Shown here in pieces: positions 23,403 through 31,805 of a stretch of DNA of 64,000 nt. This stretch comes from Mycobacterium sp. AT1 (GTDB taxonomy: Bacteria > Actinomycetota > Actinomycetes > Mycobacteriales > Mycobacteriaceae). The first letter of the stretch is position 1, and the number at the start of each line of letters is the position of its first letter. The notes below the pieces were generated by a model. It did no database searches. It was not told the DNA's origin and saw only the letters and a list, made by a program, of their open reading frames with translations. The stretch covers positions 1-64,000 of the forward strand of contig NZ_MVOC01000002.1 in the NCBI RefSeq assembly GCF_002043095.1. Direction: 5' to 3'. The position numbers and the translations under genes are program-made.

Positions 23403-24764
23403 CTACTTCTTGCCCGCCAGGAAGGCCGCGTAGTCCTTCTGCAGGGTGTCGACGAACTGTTGCGGGTCGGACTGGCCGCCGATGAGTTCCTGCATCCCGG
23501 CGGTGATGGTGTCGTAGAAGGTGGGGGTGGAGTAATCCAGATACGGCACTTCGCCGTTGGCCTTTTGGACGTCGCGGTACTGGGTCGCGATGTCGGCGGC
23601 GACGGTGCCCGGCTGTGGCTGGTAGTCCGCAGGCAGCACGGTGGGCAGGTTGCCGGTGTCCAGGAGCGTCTGGGCGGCCTTGGCGTTGGTGATGAAGTCC
23701 ACGTAGGCGGCGGCGACGTCGGGGTGTGCCGACTTCGACGTGATCGCCCACGCCAGTCCCTGACCACCGGTGGTCGCCGGCTGGCCGTCGGTTGAGGTCA
23801 GCGTCGTGAAGCCGGCGTTCGGACCGAGGTCGTCCTGCATCGTCTGCTGCAACCAGGTGCCGGTCAAGGTGAACAGGGCTCCACCCTTGCCGAATCCCGC
23901 GACGGCGTCGTCGCGGGACACCCCGTTGGTGCCAGGAGTGAGATACCCCTGCTTGCTCCAGTCGGCGACTTGTTGGGCTGCCTTCAACGACGGCTCGTCG
24001 GTCCATGCCCCGCCCTGGCCGCTGACCAGTTCGTTGACCGCGGGAGCGCCGGCCAGAGCGGCCTGGACCACGCCGAACATGTGGATTCCCGGGCTCTTGT
24101 CGAGGTTGCCGAAGGCCATCGGCAAAATGCCCTTGGCCTTGGCCGCCGCCATCGCAGAGTTCAAGTCCGAGAGGGTCTTTGGCGCCTGCAGCCCGAGCGA
24201 GGAGAGCAGCTGCCGGTTGTAGTAGATGCCGACCACCTCGCCGGTCTGGGACACCCCGAACAGCGTGTCGCCCTGCCACGTCTTGCCGTCGCTGGAGAAG
24301 CTGTTCTGCTTGAGCAGCGCCTCCGGGTAGTAGCCGTCCCAGCCGTAGAGCTTGGCGTAGTCGTTCATCGGGCGCAGCATCCCGGCGGCGACGAAGGCGC
24401 CCATGTCTGGGTACCCCTGGTTGGCCTGCACGACGTCGGGCGGGGTGTTGCTCGACAAGGCCAGCTTCAGGGTGGTCTTCAGATCGCTGAACGACTCCAC
24501 GGTCCGCTTGATGGTGACGTTCGGATACTTCTCGTGGAATTGCGCGTTCAGCTGGTCTTGGGCCTTGGAGATGCCGCCGTCGGTGTTCTGGTCCCAGACG
24601 GTCAGCGTCACCGGACCCGCGGACGAGATGTCCTTGGACGCCTCGTTGGTCGGGGACGGAGCCGCCGTGTCGCCGGAAGGCCCTGGGGCGCAGGCAGACA
24701 ACGACAACGCCACGCCGGCCGCGGCGACGGCGGCGCCGAGTCGGAACAGTCGGTTTCTCATCAT
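23403..24764 (-). CDS. Extracellular sugar-binding lipoprotein of the ABC importer
   Basis: 453 residues. The signal peptide MMRNRLFRLGAAVAAAGVAL is followed by SLSAC, a lipobox, so the protein should be anchored outside the membrane. The mature part is a family-1 solute-binding protein: VTLTVWDQNTDGG at the start, then KYPNVTIKRTVESFSDLKTTLKLALSSNTPPDVVQANQG. The ATG overlaps the kinase stop by 4 bp (a second ATG follows directly). It determines substrate choice; the ligand is not predictable but is probably a glycoside given the GH4 enzyme across the regulator. Confidence 0.9.
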   Translation of the reverse strand: MMRNRLFRLGAAVAAAGVALSLSACAPGPSGDTAAPSPTNEASKDISSAGPVTLTVWDQNTDGGISKAQDQLNAQFHEKYPNVTIKRTVESFSDLKTTLKLALSSNTPPDVVQANQGYPDMGAFVAAGMLRPMNDYAKLYGWDGYYPEALLKQNSFSSDGKTWQGDTLFGVSQTGEVVGIYYNRQLLSSLGLQAPKTLSDLNSAMAAAKAKGILPMAFGNLDKSPGIHMFGVVQAALAGAPAVNELVSGQGGAWTDEPSLKAAQQVADWSKQGYLTPGTNGVSRDDAVAGFGKGGALFTLTGTWLQQTMQDDLGPNAGFTTLTSTDGQPATTGGQGLAWAITSKSAHPDVAAAYVDFITNAKAAQTLLDTGNLPTVLPADYQPQPGTVAADIATQYRDVQKANGEVPYLDYSTPTFYDTITAGMQELIGGQSDPQQFVDTLQKDYAAFLAGKK

Positions 24765-25747
24765 GACGTCAGTGCTCCTGGGGTTGCGGGGACGGGGTTT
24801 TCAGAGCGTTGTTCGGCCCACTGCCGGACCGAGGCCCAGCCGGGGTCGGAATGGTGGTCGGCGAGCAGCTGCGCGATCTCGACGGGGTGGGGTGCGCTGC
24901 GTGCTCCGCCGGCGCTGCGCACCGAGCAGGTGGCGCAGACGCTGGCCAGCCTCAGCCGGTCATGCAGCTCCCACTCCCATGCCGTGGCAGCCATGAAGGC
25001 CGCGGCGAACGCGTCCCCGGCGCCCGTGGGGTCGACCGCGTCCACCGCGATCGCAGGCACGTGCAGCCGGGCAGATCCCCGCGCAGCCACCGCACCGCGT
25101 GGGCCGAGGGTCACGACGGCCGTGTCGACCACCCGGGCCAAGACGTCGAGAGCGGCGTCCACCGTGCCGGCTCGGGTGTACTGGACCGCTTCGTGATCGT
25201 TGACGATGAGGACGTCCACGCCTTCGAGATGGTCCAGGAGGGTCTCCGACCACTGCCCAGAGGGATCCCATCCGACCCCGCCGACGATCGTGGTTCCGTT
25301 GGCGCGCAGCCGTGTTGCCTGAGCGGGGACGGGACCGCGGCCGAGGCCGACATGGGCAACTCGCACCGGGGTGGACGCCGGCCACGGCGGTAGTTCCCCG
25401 GAGTGTTCGTAGGTGACGAACGAGCGCTCGTGGCCGTCGGTGATCGCCACGGAGATCGGGATCTGGTAGTCCGCCCGCTCTACGGCGAAGCGCAGATCCA
25501 GGTCGGGCTCGGCCTTCAGACTCCGCGCGACGATGCACCCGATGGGGTCGTCCCCCAGTTCGGCGACCAACGCGGTGCGAGCCCCGAGCCGCGCGGAAGC
25601 GACCGCGCGGTTGGCGGCACCTCCGGGTGAGATCGCGAATCCGTCGGCGTACACCTCGGCGCCCGGTTCGGGCGCGTGCACTCCGGTGAAGACCAGGTCG
25701 GCGAAGACCCGGCCCGCCACTAGGACGTCGATGTCACGATCGGTCAC
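24761..25747 (-). CDS. PfkB-family carbohydrate kinase
   Basis: 328 residues. The N-terminal signature is SPGGAANRAVASARLGARTALVAELGDDPIG and the C-terminal one DPTGAGDAFAAAFMAA, with the catalytic Asp in GAGD. It should phosphorylate a sugar or nucleoside-type hydroxyl using ATP. GTG start. As first gene of the ABC operon it probably phosphorylates the imported sugar, providing a substrate for the GH4 enzyme or for central metabolism without a phosphotransferase system. The last 40 residues (SDPGWASVRQWAEQRSENP) are an uncommon tail. Confidence 0.85.
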   Translation of the reverse strand: MTDRDIDVLVAGRVFADLVFTGVHAPEPGAEVYADGFAISPGGAANRAVASARLGARTALVAELGDDPIGCIVARSLKAEPDLDLRFAVERADYQIPISVAITDGHERSFVTYEHSGELPPWPASTPVRVAHVGLGRGPVPAQATRLRANGTTIVGGVGWDPSGQWSETLLDHLEGVDVLIVNDHEAVQYTRAGTVDAALDVLARVVDTAVVTLGPRGAVAARGSARLHVPAIAVDAVDPTGAGDAFAAAFMAATAWEWELHDRLRLASVCATCSVRSAGGARSAPHPVEIAQLLADHHSDPGWASVRQWAEQRSENPVPATPGALTS

Positions 25748-25801
25748 TCCCGGCTACCTCCACCGTCTGACGTAGTTTGACGTTCTGCGCGTGCTCATCT
25801 T

Positions 25802-25840
25802 GCATTCACTGCGTGACGATAGCGTTGCGGTGGTGAATGC
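25802..25840. promoter_or_regulatory. Inverted repeat in the divergent kinase/DeoR control region
   Basis: GCATTCAC (25802-25809) and GTGAATGC (25833-25840) are perfect 8-bp inverted copies 23 bases apart, centred between the importer operon and the DeoR gene. The spacing of about three helical turns suits two bound repressor heads or a small loop. Confidence 0.45.
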
Positions 25841-25918
25841 GCCGGATATCCGAGATATTTGGACCAAAGTCCATCAGAGTCACGCATAGTCGGTCAGGTG
25901 GTGGGTACGATTCCCCGC

Positions 25919-26695
25919 ATGTTCCTCGCCGAGCGCCATGAACGGATACTCGCTGCGCTCAGCAGCGGGGGGCAGTCGGTCGTGCAACTTGCCGGGGCAC
26001 TGGGTGTCAGCGAATCCACCATCCGCCGCGATCTGGACGTGCTGGCCAAGGGCGGCCGGCTCGAACGCCTCTACGGCGGAGCGATGCTCACCCAGGGCAG
26101 CCGTGCCAACATCACCGACTCAGGCGGGGTCGAGGATCCCTTCGTCTCCGAGACCCGCGCCGACTACGAGCTGCGCCAGCGAATGGCGGTCGAGGCCGCC
26201 CGGCTCGTCGGTGACGGCGACGTCGTCGTGCTCGACATCGGGTCGAGCACTCCGCTGGTCGCACGGGAACTCCGAGGCCGCCCCGTCACCATCATCACGT
26301 CCAATCTGGCGGTGCTCGACGAGGTCCGCAGTGACGACGCGGTCGAGCTGGTGCTGCTGGGCGGTGTGCTGCGCCGCAACCAGCAGTCACTGGTGGGGCC
26401 ACTGGCCGAACAGGTCCTCGGCCAGCTCAGCGCCGACGTGATGTTTCTGAGCTGCACCGGCGTTCGCGGCGGTCGTGTGTTGGACAACATGGCGGTCGAG
26501 GCCCCCATCAAACACGCGATGATCGCCGCTTCCCATCGCATCGTGCTGCTGGCAAGCGAACTGAAGTTCCCCGGCTCGGGGGCGCTACGGCTGTGCTCCC
26601 TCGACGAGGTCGACGTGCTCATCACCACCCCCGGCACCCCGGAGGAAGAAATCTCAAAGCGCCGCGAAGGCGGCGGAAAGGTCATCGTCGCATGA
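25919..26695 (+). CDS. DeoR/GlpR-family transcriptional regulator of sugar metabolism
   Basis: 258 residues from the ATG at 25919 (MFLAERHERILAAL). The HTH SVVQLAGALGVSESTIRRDLDVLAKGGRLERLYGGA is the DeoR signature, followed by the sugar-phosphate isomerase-like sensor domain (VVVLDIGSSTPLVARELRG, IITSNLAVLDEV, FLSCTGVRGGR). Such regulators respond to a phosphorylated sugar. The gene is divergent from the importer operon and overlaps the GH4 gene by 4 bp, so it probably controls both units. Confidence 0.9.
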   Translation: MFLAERHERILAALSSGGQSVVQLAGALGVSESTIRRDLDVLAKGGRLERLYGGAMLTQGSRANITDSGGVEDPFVSETRADYELRQRMAVEAARLVGDGDVVVLDIGSSTPLVARELRGRPVTIITSNLAVLDEVRSDDAVELVLLGGVLRRNQQSLVGPLAEQVLGQLSADVMFLSCTGVRGGRVLDNMAVEAPIKHAMIAASHRIVLLASELKFPGSGALRLCSLDEVDVLITTPGTPEEEISKRREGGGKVIVA

Positions 26696-28056
26696 AGCTC
26701 GTGATCCTCGGTGGCGGCGGATTCCGCACCCCCTACGTCTGGCAAGCCCTCATCCGCGATCAGGGCTCGCCCCGCGTGACGGAGGTCGCCCTCTACGACG
26801 TCGACGAGTCGCGGCTGGCCACCATCACCGCCATCCTCGACCAGCTCGCCGACGGATTCGCCGACGTACCCACCCTGAGCACCCACACCAATCTCGAATC
26901 CGCCGTGGAGGGCGCCGACTTCGTGTTCGCCGCCGTCAGGGTCGGCGGGGTCGAGCAACGGTGCTGCGACGAGCACGTCGCACTCGACCTCAACGTGCTC
27001 GGCCAGGAGACCACGGGACCGGGCGGTGTCGCCTACGCCCTACGCACCCTGCCGGTGATGCTCGAGATCGCCGAGACCATCCGCCGGGTGGCCCCGAAGG
27101 CCTACTTCCTGAACTTCACCAATCCGGCGGGCATCATCACCGAAGCGCTGCAGAGCGTGCTGGGCGACCGGGCGCTCGGAATCTGCGACACCCCATCGGG
27201 TTTGGGGCGACGCGTGGCCGGCGTCCTCGGCTACGACCACACCCGCATCCAGATGGACTACGTGGGCCTCAACCACCTGGGGTGGATGCGGCGGGTCCTG
27301 GTCGACGGCGTCGACGTCCTGCCCGCGCTGCTTGCCGACGATCGGCGCCTGGCTCGGATGGAGGAGACCCAGGTGTTCGGCGCCGAGTGGCTCCGCACCC
27401 TCGGATTGATCCCCAACGAGTACCTGTATTACTACTACTTCAACCGCGACGCCGTGCGGCGCATTCTCGAATCTCCGCAGACGAGAGGCGATTTCCTGTT
27501 GGAGACTCAGGGCCGGTTCTTCGACGACGCCGCCGCCGAACCCCACCTCGCGGCCAAGCTGTGGACGGGTGCGGTCGACGAGCGTGGCGCCAGTTACATG
27601 GCGGAGGCCAAGGGCGGCGTGCAGGGCGCGCCCACCGTCGAGCGGGATCGCGAAACCGATCCCGCGCATCTGGGTTACGCCGGGGTGGCCCTTGGTGTGA
27701 TGACGGCGATCAGCCGTGACGAGAGGCGCACGATGATCCTCAACGTGCGCAACCGCGGCACCATCGCCGGCCTGCCGGACGACGCGGTGGTCGAGGTGCC
27801 GACCATGGTCGACGCCAACGGCGTGCACCCCCTGACGCTGGAGACCCAGCCGGACCTCCATCAGCTGGGTTTGATGCAGCAAGTCAAAGCCGTTGAACGC
27901 CATGCCATCTCCGCGGCCACGACGGGGTCGGTCTCGGAAGCGCTTCAGGCGTTTGCACTGCACCCACTCGTCGACTCGGTCACCGTCGCGCGGGAACTGC
28001 TCGCCGGTTACCTCGCGGCCAATCCGGACCTGGCACGGACGTTGCCGGTGACATAG
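26692..28056 (+). CDS. Glycoside hydrolase family 4 (6-phospho-beta-glucosidase-like)
   Basis: 454 residues. The N-terminal Rossmann start MKLVILGGGGFRTP binds NAD+. FLNFTNPAGIITEAL, the Cys in GICDTPSG and the His in VGLNHLGWMRR match the Mn2+ ligands of GH4, which cleaves glycosides by an oxidation-elimination mechanism. The ATG overlaps the DeoR stop (ATGA). GH4 enzymes of this branch usually act on 6-phospho-glycosides made by a PTS; here no PTS gene is present, so the PfkB kinase may do the phosphorylation or the enzyme may take unphosphorylated substrate. Confidence 0.9.
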   Translation: MKLVILGGGGFRTPYVWQALIRDQGSPRVTEVALYDVDESRLATITAILDQLADGFADVPTLSTHTNLESAVEGADFVFAAVRVGGVEQRCCDEHVALDLNVLGQETTGPGGVAYALRTLPVMLEIAETIRRVAPKAYFLNFTNPAGIITEALQSVLGDRALGICDTPSGLGRRVAGVLGYDHTRIQMDYVGLNHLGWMRRVLVDGVDVLPALLADDRRLARMEETQVFGAEWLRTLGLIPNEYLYYYYFNRDAVRRILESPQTRGDFLLETQGRFFDDAAAEPHLAAKLWTGAVDERGASYMAEAKGGVQGAPTVERDRETDPAHLGYAGVALGVMTAISRDERRTMILNVRNRGTIAGLPDDAVVEVPTMVDANGVHPLTLETQPDLHQLGLMQQVKAVERHAISAATTGSVSEALQAFALHPLVDSVTVARELLAGYLAANPDLARTLPVT

Positions 28057-28095
28057 CGGCGCGGTGCAGTCCCTCGCGGCTCTCGGCGCCGGAGC

Positions 28096-29496
28096 CTAGC
28101 GCGGCCCAGTCAGGTTGTGGGGCTCCAGGATCGTCGCGAGCTCCGAGGCCGTCAGCAGGCCGCGGTCCAACACGAGTGATGCGATGTCGGAGCCGGAGCT
28201 CAGCGCGTCGGCCGCCAACCGGGACGCCGCCTCGTAGCCGATGTAGGGGTTCAGCGCGGTCACCAAACCGATCGAGTGGTCGACCATGGCGCGCATGTGC
28301 GCGACGTTGGCGGTGATGTCCACGATGCAGCGCGTCCGCAAGGTGTCGCACGCGGCCGTCAGATGTGCCAGCGATTCGAACAGACTGTGCGCGATGATCG
28401 GCTCGAAGGCGTTGAGCTGCAACTGACCGGCCTCGGCGGCCATGCTGACCGCGATGTCGTTCCCGATCACCTCGTACGCAACCTGATTCACGACCTCGGG
28501 GATCACCGGGTTGACCTTGCCCGGCATGATGCTCGAACCCGCTTGCACGGGCGGCAAATTGATCTCACCGAGGCCGGCGCGTGGGCCGGACGACAGCAGC
28601 CGCAGGTCGTTGCAAATCTTCGACAGCTTGACCGCGGTGCGCTTCAGCACGCCGGACAGCTGGACGAAGGAGCCGACGTCCTGGGTGGCCTCGACGAGGT
28701 TCGACGCCGTCACCAACGGCAGTTCGGTGATGGCGCGCAGCTCCTCGCACACCGCCTCGGCGTAACCCCGGTGCGAATTCAGCCCGGTGCCGATCGCGGT
28801 GCCCCCGAGGTTGATCTCGGAGATCAGGAGGACGGCTTCAGCCAACCGGTCGCCGTCCTCGCCGATCATGACGGCGTAGCTGCCAAACTCCTGACCCAGC
28901 GTCATCGGCACCGCGTCCTGCAACTGCGTGCGCCCCATCTTCAGGTGCCCACCGAACTCGATTGCCTTGTCCGCGAACGCCGAGACCAGCTCCGTCATCG
29001 CCAGTCGTAGCCTGTGCACGGCGAATTGGAGCCCGACCTTGAGCGCCGTCGGGTACACGTCGTTGGTGCTCTGACCCAGGTTGACGTGCTCGAGTGGGTG
29101 CAGATGCCGATAGTCGCCGCGCCGATGACCCAGAAGTTCCAAACCACGATTGGCGATGACTTCGTTGGCGTTCATGTTGGTCGACGTGCCGGCACCACCT
29201 TGGATCACGTCGACGACGAACTGGTCGTGTAGCTTACCGGACTTGATCTCGTGGCACGCCGCGACGATCGCGTCGGTACGCTCGGTGCTGAGCAGACCGA
29301 GCCGATGATTGGCTTGCGCAGCAGCCAGTTTCACACACGCCAGCGCAACGATCAGTTCGGAGTACCGCGAGATCGGCATACCGGTGATCGGGAAGTTGAG
29401 GAGCGCACGCGCGGTGTGCACGCCGTAGTAGGCGGCCTCCGGCACGTCGTAGTCGCCGAGCAGGTCGTGCTCCACCCGCGTTTCGACACTCGTCAC
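28096..29496 (-). CDS. aspA: Aspartate ammonia-lyase (aspartase)
   Basis: 466 residues from the GTG at 29494-29496. Motifs of the fumarase/aspartase family are complete: GGAGTSTNMNANEVIANR, HVNLGQSTNDVYPTA, TLGQEFGSYA and the signature GSSIMPGKVNPV. The length is near that of E. coli AspA. It converts aspartate to fumarate and ammonia. The gene is last in a minus-strand chain with 4-bp overlaps (RidA, DUF1028, M20, AspA), so aspartate or an analogue may be the end product of the upstream hydrolase. A fumarase-like role is possible but the QSTNDVYPTA context favours aspartase. Confidence 0.88.
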   Translation of the reverse strand: MTSVETRVEHDLLGDYDVPEAAYYGVHTARALLNFPITGMPISRYSELIVALACVKLAAAQANHRLGLLSTERTDAIVAACHEIKSGKLHDQFVVDVIQGGAGTSTNMNANEVIANRGLELLGHRRGDYRHLHPLEHVNLGQSTNDVYPTALKVGLQFAVHRLRLAMTELVSAFADKAIEFGGHLKMGRTQLQDAVPMTLGQEFGSYAVMIGEDGDRLAEAVLLISEINLGGTAIGTGLNSHRGYAEAVCEELRAITELPLVTASNLVEATQDVGSFVQLSGVLKRTAVKLSKICNDLRLLSSGPRAGLGEINLPPVQAGSSIMPGKVNPVIPEVVNQVAYEVIGNDIAVSMAAEAGQLQLNAFEPIIAHSLFESLAHLTAACDTLRTRCIVDITANVAHMRAMVDHSIGLVTALNPYIGYEAASRLAADALSSGSDIASLVLDRGLLTASELATILEPHNLTGPR

Positions 29497-30668
29497 GGTC
29501 GAACTCCCTCTTCGGCATCGAGAAGTCGCCGACGCGTCTGGGGATCGGACGCCGCGTCGAGTAGGGTCAGGGCCAACGCACGTGCCCCGTCGACCGCAGC
29601 CCGGTCGGCGGCCGGCGAGATCGCCGCGGCGGCGAACTCGGGCTGGTGGTTGACGGCGGGCAACGAGTCGATGCCGATGTACGGGTGGATCGCGGCGATG
29701 CGTTGGGAAACGTTGCCCATGTCGGTAGAGGCCCGGTTCATGAGCGAGTCGGCACCCGAGCTGAAGCGCCTGCCAAGCTGCTCTGCACGCCGCACGTAGG
29801 CGTCGAGCAACCCGTCGTCGTTGCGAAACTCCGCATACGGCTTGCTCTCCGGGGTCACCGTCAACTCGCAGCCGGTGGCCCATGCGCCTGCCTCGAAGCA
29901 GCGGGTGACCCGTTGTTCGAGGGCGGCCAGTTCGGCGAGCGACCCGGCCCGCACGTACCAGCGCCCCTCGGTGCGCTGCGGGATGGCGTTGGGCGCCTCG
30001 CCCCCGTTGGTCATGACGCCGTGCACCCGGACGTCGTGCGGAAACTGTTGACGCAACATCCCGATGGCGACCTGGGCGATGGTGAACGCGTCGGCGGCGT
30101 TGATCCCGCGATCCGGGTAGGCGGCGGCGTGCGCGGACTTGCCGTCGTACTGAATGTGACTGTGTGACACGGCATATGGCTCGGCACGTGCGACGTCGAC
30201 TGGACCGGGATGCACCATGGCGGCCGCGTGGACGCCTGCGAACCCGCCGCGGTCGAGCATTTCGATCTTCCCGCCGCCGCCCTCCTCGGCGGGCGTGCCG
30301 AACACCGAGAGCGTGATCCCGAGATCGTCGACGTGCGGCGCAAGGGCCAGCGCAGCACCGGTCGAGATCGCGGAGATGACGTTGTGTCCGCACGCATGTC
30401 CCATGCCCGGCAACGCGTCGTACTCGGCACACACCGCCAGGTGCAGCGGGCCGGTGCCACGGCGTGCCAGGAAGGCGGTCTCCAAACCGGTGAACCGCTC
30501 CTGCACGTCGAACCCGGCGTCGGCCAGCTCACCGGCGACGCGGGCACACGATCGCACTTCCTCCCAGGCGATCTCGGGGTGGGCGTGCAAGTCGTGCGAC
30601 AGCCCGAGCAGCCGGTCGATCACCCGGTCGGCCGCCGACCGGACGGCGTCTTCGAGTTCGAGGCTCAT
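29493..30668 (-). CDS. M20-family amidohydrolase (AbgA/AbgB-type peptidase)
   Basis: 391 residues from the ATG at 30666-30668. Metal-binding residues are seen in HAHPEIAWEE, the CGHN of GMGHACGHNVI and the GTPAEEGGGGK pair of glutamates; the dimerisation-domain segment HIQYDGKSAHAAAYPDRGINA follows. The family cleaves N-acyl or N-aminobenzoyl amino acids and related amides in the cytoplasm. It overlaps the DUF1028 gene and aspA by 4 bp each. The order suggests release of aspartate or a similar amino acid from an N-acyl precursor, followed by deamination by AspA. Confidence 0.87.
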   Translation of the reverse strand: MSLELEDAVRSAADRVIDRLLGLSHDLHAHPEIAWEEVRSCARVAGELADAGFDVQERFTGLETAFLARRGTGPLHLAVCAEYDALPGMGHACGHNVISAISTGAALALAPHVDDLGITLSVFGTPAEEGGGGKIEMLDRGGFAGVHAAAMVHPGPVDVARAEPYAVSHSHIQYDGKSAHAAAYPDRGINAADAFTIAQVAIGMLRQQFPHDVRVHGVMTNGGEAPNAIPQRTEGRWYVRAGSLAELAALEQRVTRCFEAGAWATGCELTVTPESKPYAEFRNDDGLLDAYVRRAEQLGRRFSSGADSLMNRASTDMGNVSQRIAAIHPYIGIDSLPAVNHQPEFAAAAISPAADRAAVDGARALALTLLDAASDPQTRRRLLDAEEGVRP

Positions 30669-31333
30669 AGGTCCCCCGGAACCCCGTATGTCGGTGCGGC
30701 AGTGGGGTCCAGCCCTCGAGTGCGGTAGTCGGCCTTCTGCGGTTGCCACACCGTCCACAGCCGGTGCAGCTCACCGATCGGGTCGTCGTGCCAGTCGACC
30801 CGCAGATCCGTGACGGGCCACGGCACGTCGTCGACCACCTGCAGTCCTGCGGAGTGCACGGGTCCTGCCTCGCCTCCGGCGCTCAGCGCGGCGGCGAGAC
30901 CGTCGAGCAGACGCTGTTCGGTGGTGTTCGCTTCGGACCGCAGGTAGCCGTCCAGAAGCGCGGTGACGACAGCCTCGTCGGCGAGCATGTTGCCTGCCGC
31001 TGCGGCGTTTTCGGTGCCGACTTCGTGACGGATGCCCAGCGCCTTGGTGCCGGTGTGGATCGCGGTCCGACCGGACCCGTCGACGACGATCAGCTGGCGG
31101 TAGTCGGCATGCGGCTCCCCGGCGACGGTCGCCTTCAGCGCCTCGTCGGCGGCCGCTCCGCCAGCGAGTGCGTCCAGTGCGACGGTGCCGAGGTGCGGGT
31201 TGGTCACGTTCTGGCTCGCGACGGCGCCCACCCCGGCACGCAGGTGCACGCAGCGCGACGCGACGGCCGGACTGGACGAGCAGACGACCATCCCAAACGC
31301 CGAACCGTCGCGCACGACCAACGAGAACGTCAC
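30665..31333 (-). CDS. DUF1028-family protein
   Basis: 222 residues from the GTG at 31331-31333 (VTFSLVVRDG). The conserved line SLVVRDGSAFGMVVCSSSPAVASRC..L.AGVGAVASQN.TNP.LG and the later LGIRHEVGTENAAAAGNMLA are typical of DUF1028, an Ntn-hydrolase-like family often encoded beside RidA and M20 peptidases. Its enzymatic role is not established; the fold suggests amide or peptide hydrolysis. It overlaps its two operon neighbours by 4 bp. Confidence 0.82.
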   Translation of the reverse strand: MTFSLVVRDGSAFGMVVCSSSPAVASRCVHLRAGVGAVASQNVTNPHLGTVALDALAGGAAADEALKATVAGEPHADYRQLIVVDGSGRTAIHTGTKALGIRHEVGTENAAAAGNMLADEAVVTALLDGYLRSEANTTEQRLLDGLAAALSAGGEAGPVHSAGLQVVDDVPWPVTDLRVDWHDDPIGELHRLWTVWQPQKADYRTRGLDPTAAPTYGVPGDL

Positions 31334-31773
31334 GACGTTCCCTGGCTGAGCACCGCGGTGGCATCGATCTCGACCAGCCACTCGGGCCGCGCCAGCGCCT
31401 GGACGACGAGGCCCGTCGACACCGGATAGACGCCCTTCAGCCAGCGACCCATCACCCGGTAGACCGGTTCGCGGTATCGAATGTCGACCAGGTAGACGGT
31501 CACCTTGACGATGTCGGCGAGGCTGCTGCCCGCCTCCTCGAGCAGCATGGCGATGTTGGCCATGGCCTTCTCTGCCTGAGCCTCGACGTCACCGACTCCC
31601 ACCGATTCGCGGGTGTCGAGATCCTGACCGATCTGCCCGCGCAGGTAGACGACGTCGCCGGCAACCACTGCTTGGCACAGGTCGTTGGCGAGATTCTGCT
31701 CCGGGTAGGTGTCCTTCGTGTTGAAGGGCCGGATTCTGCGATGGGTCGCGCCTGCGGGTGTCTCGTCGGTCAT
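31330..31773 (-). CDS. RidA (YjgF/UK114) family protein
   Basis: 147 residues, starting MTDETPAGATH. RidA hallmarks are GDVVYLRGQIGQDLDT, the QAEKAMANIAMLLEEAGSSLADIVKVTVYLVD helix-strand pair and RPEWLVEIDATAVL. Family members hydrolyse reactive enamine/imine intermediates made by PLP enzymes or amine oxidation. The position of the strand-8 Arg that binds carboxylates appears as ARPEWLVEI. In this operon it may clear an imine formed by the flavin monooxygenase or a transaminase. The start ATG follows the monooxygenase stop by 32 bp. Confidence 0.87.
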   Translation of the reverse strand: MTDETPAGATHRRIRPFNTKDTYPEQNLANDLCQAVVAGDVVYLRGQIGQDLDTRESVGVGDVEAQAEKAMANIAMLLEEAGSSLADIVKVTVYLVDIRYREPVYRVMGRWLKGVYPVSTGLVVQALARPEWLVEIDATAVLSQGTS

Positions 31774-31805
31774 CGACGGAACTCCTCTCTGGTTTGGTGG
31801 TGCCG

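Noticed and set aside
28096..30432. 778-codon frame that would fuse aspartase to an N-terminal extension
   Set aside because: The upstream portion is antiphase to the M20 gene and Arg-rich; the GTG at 29496 with GTGA overlap gives a normal-length aspartase.
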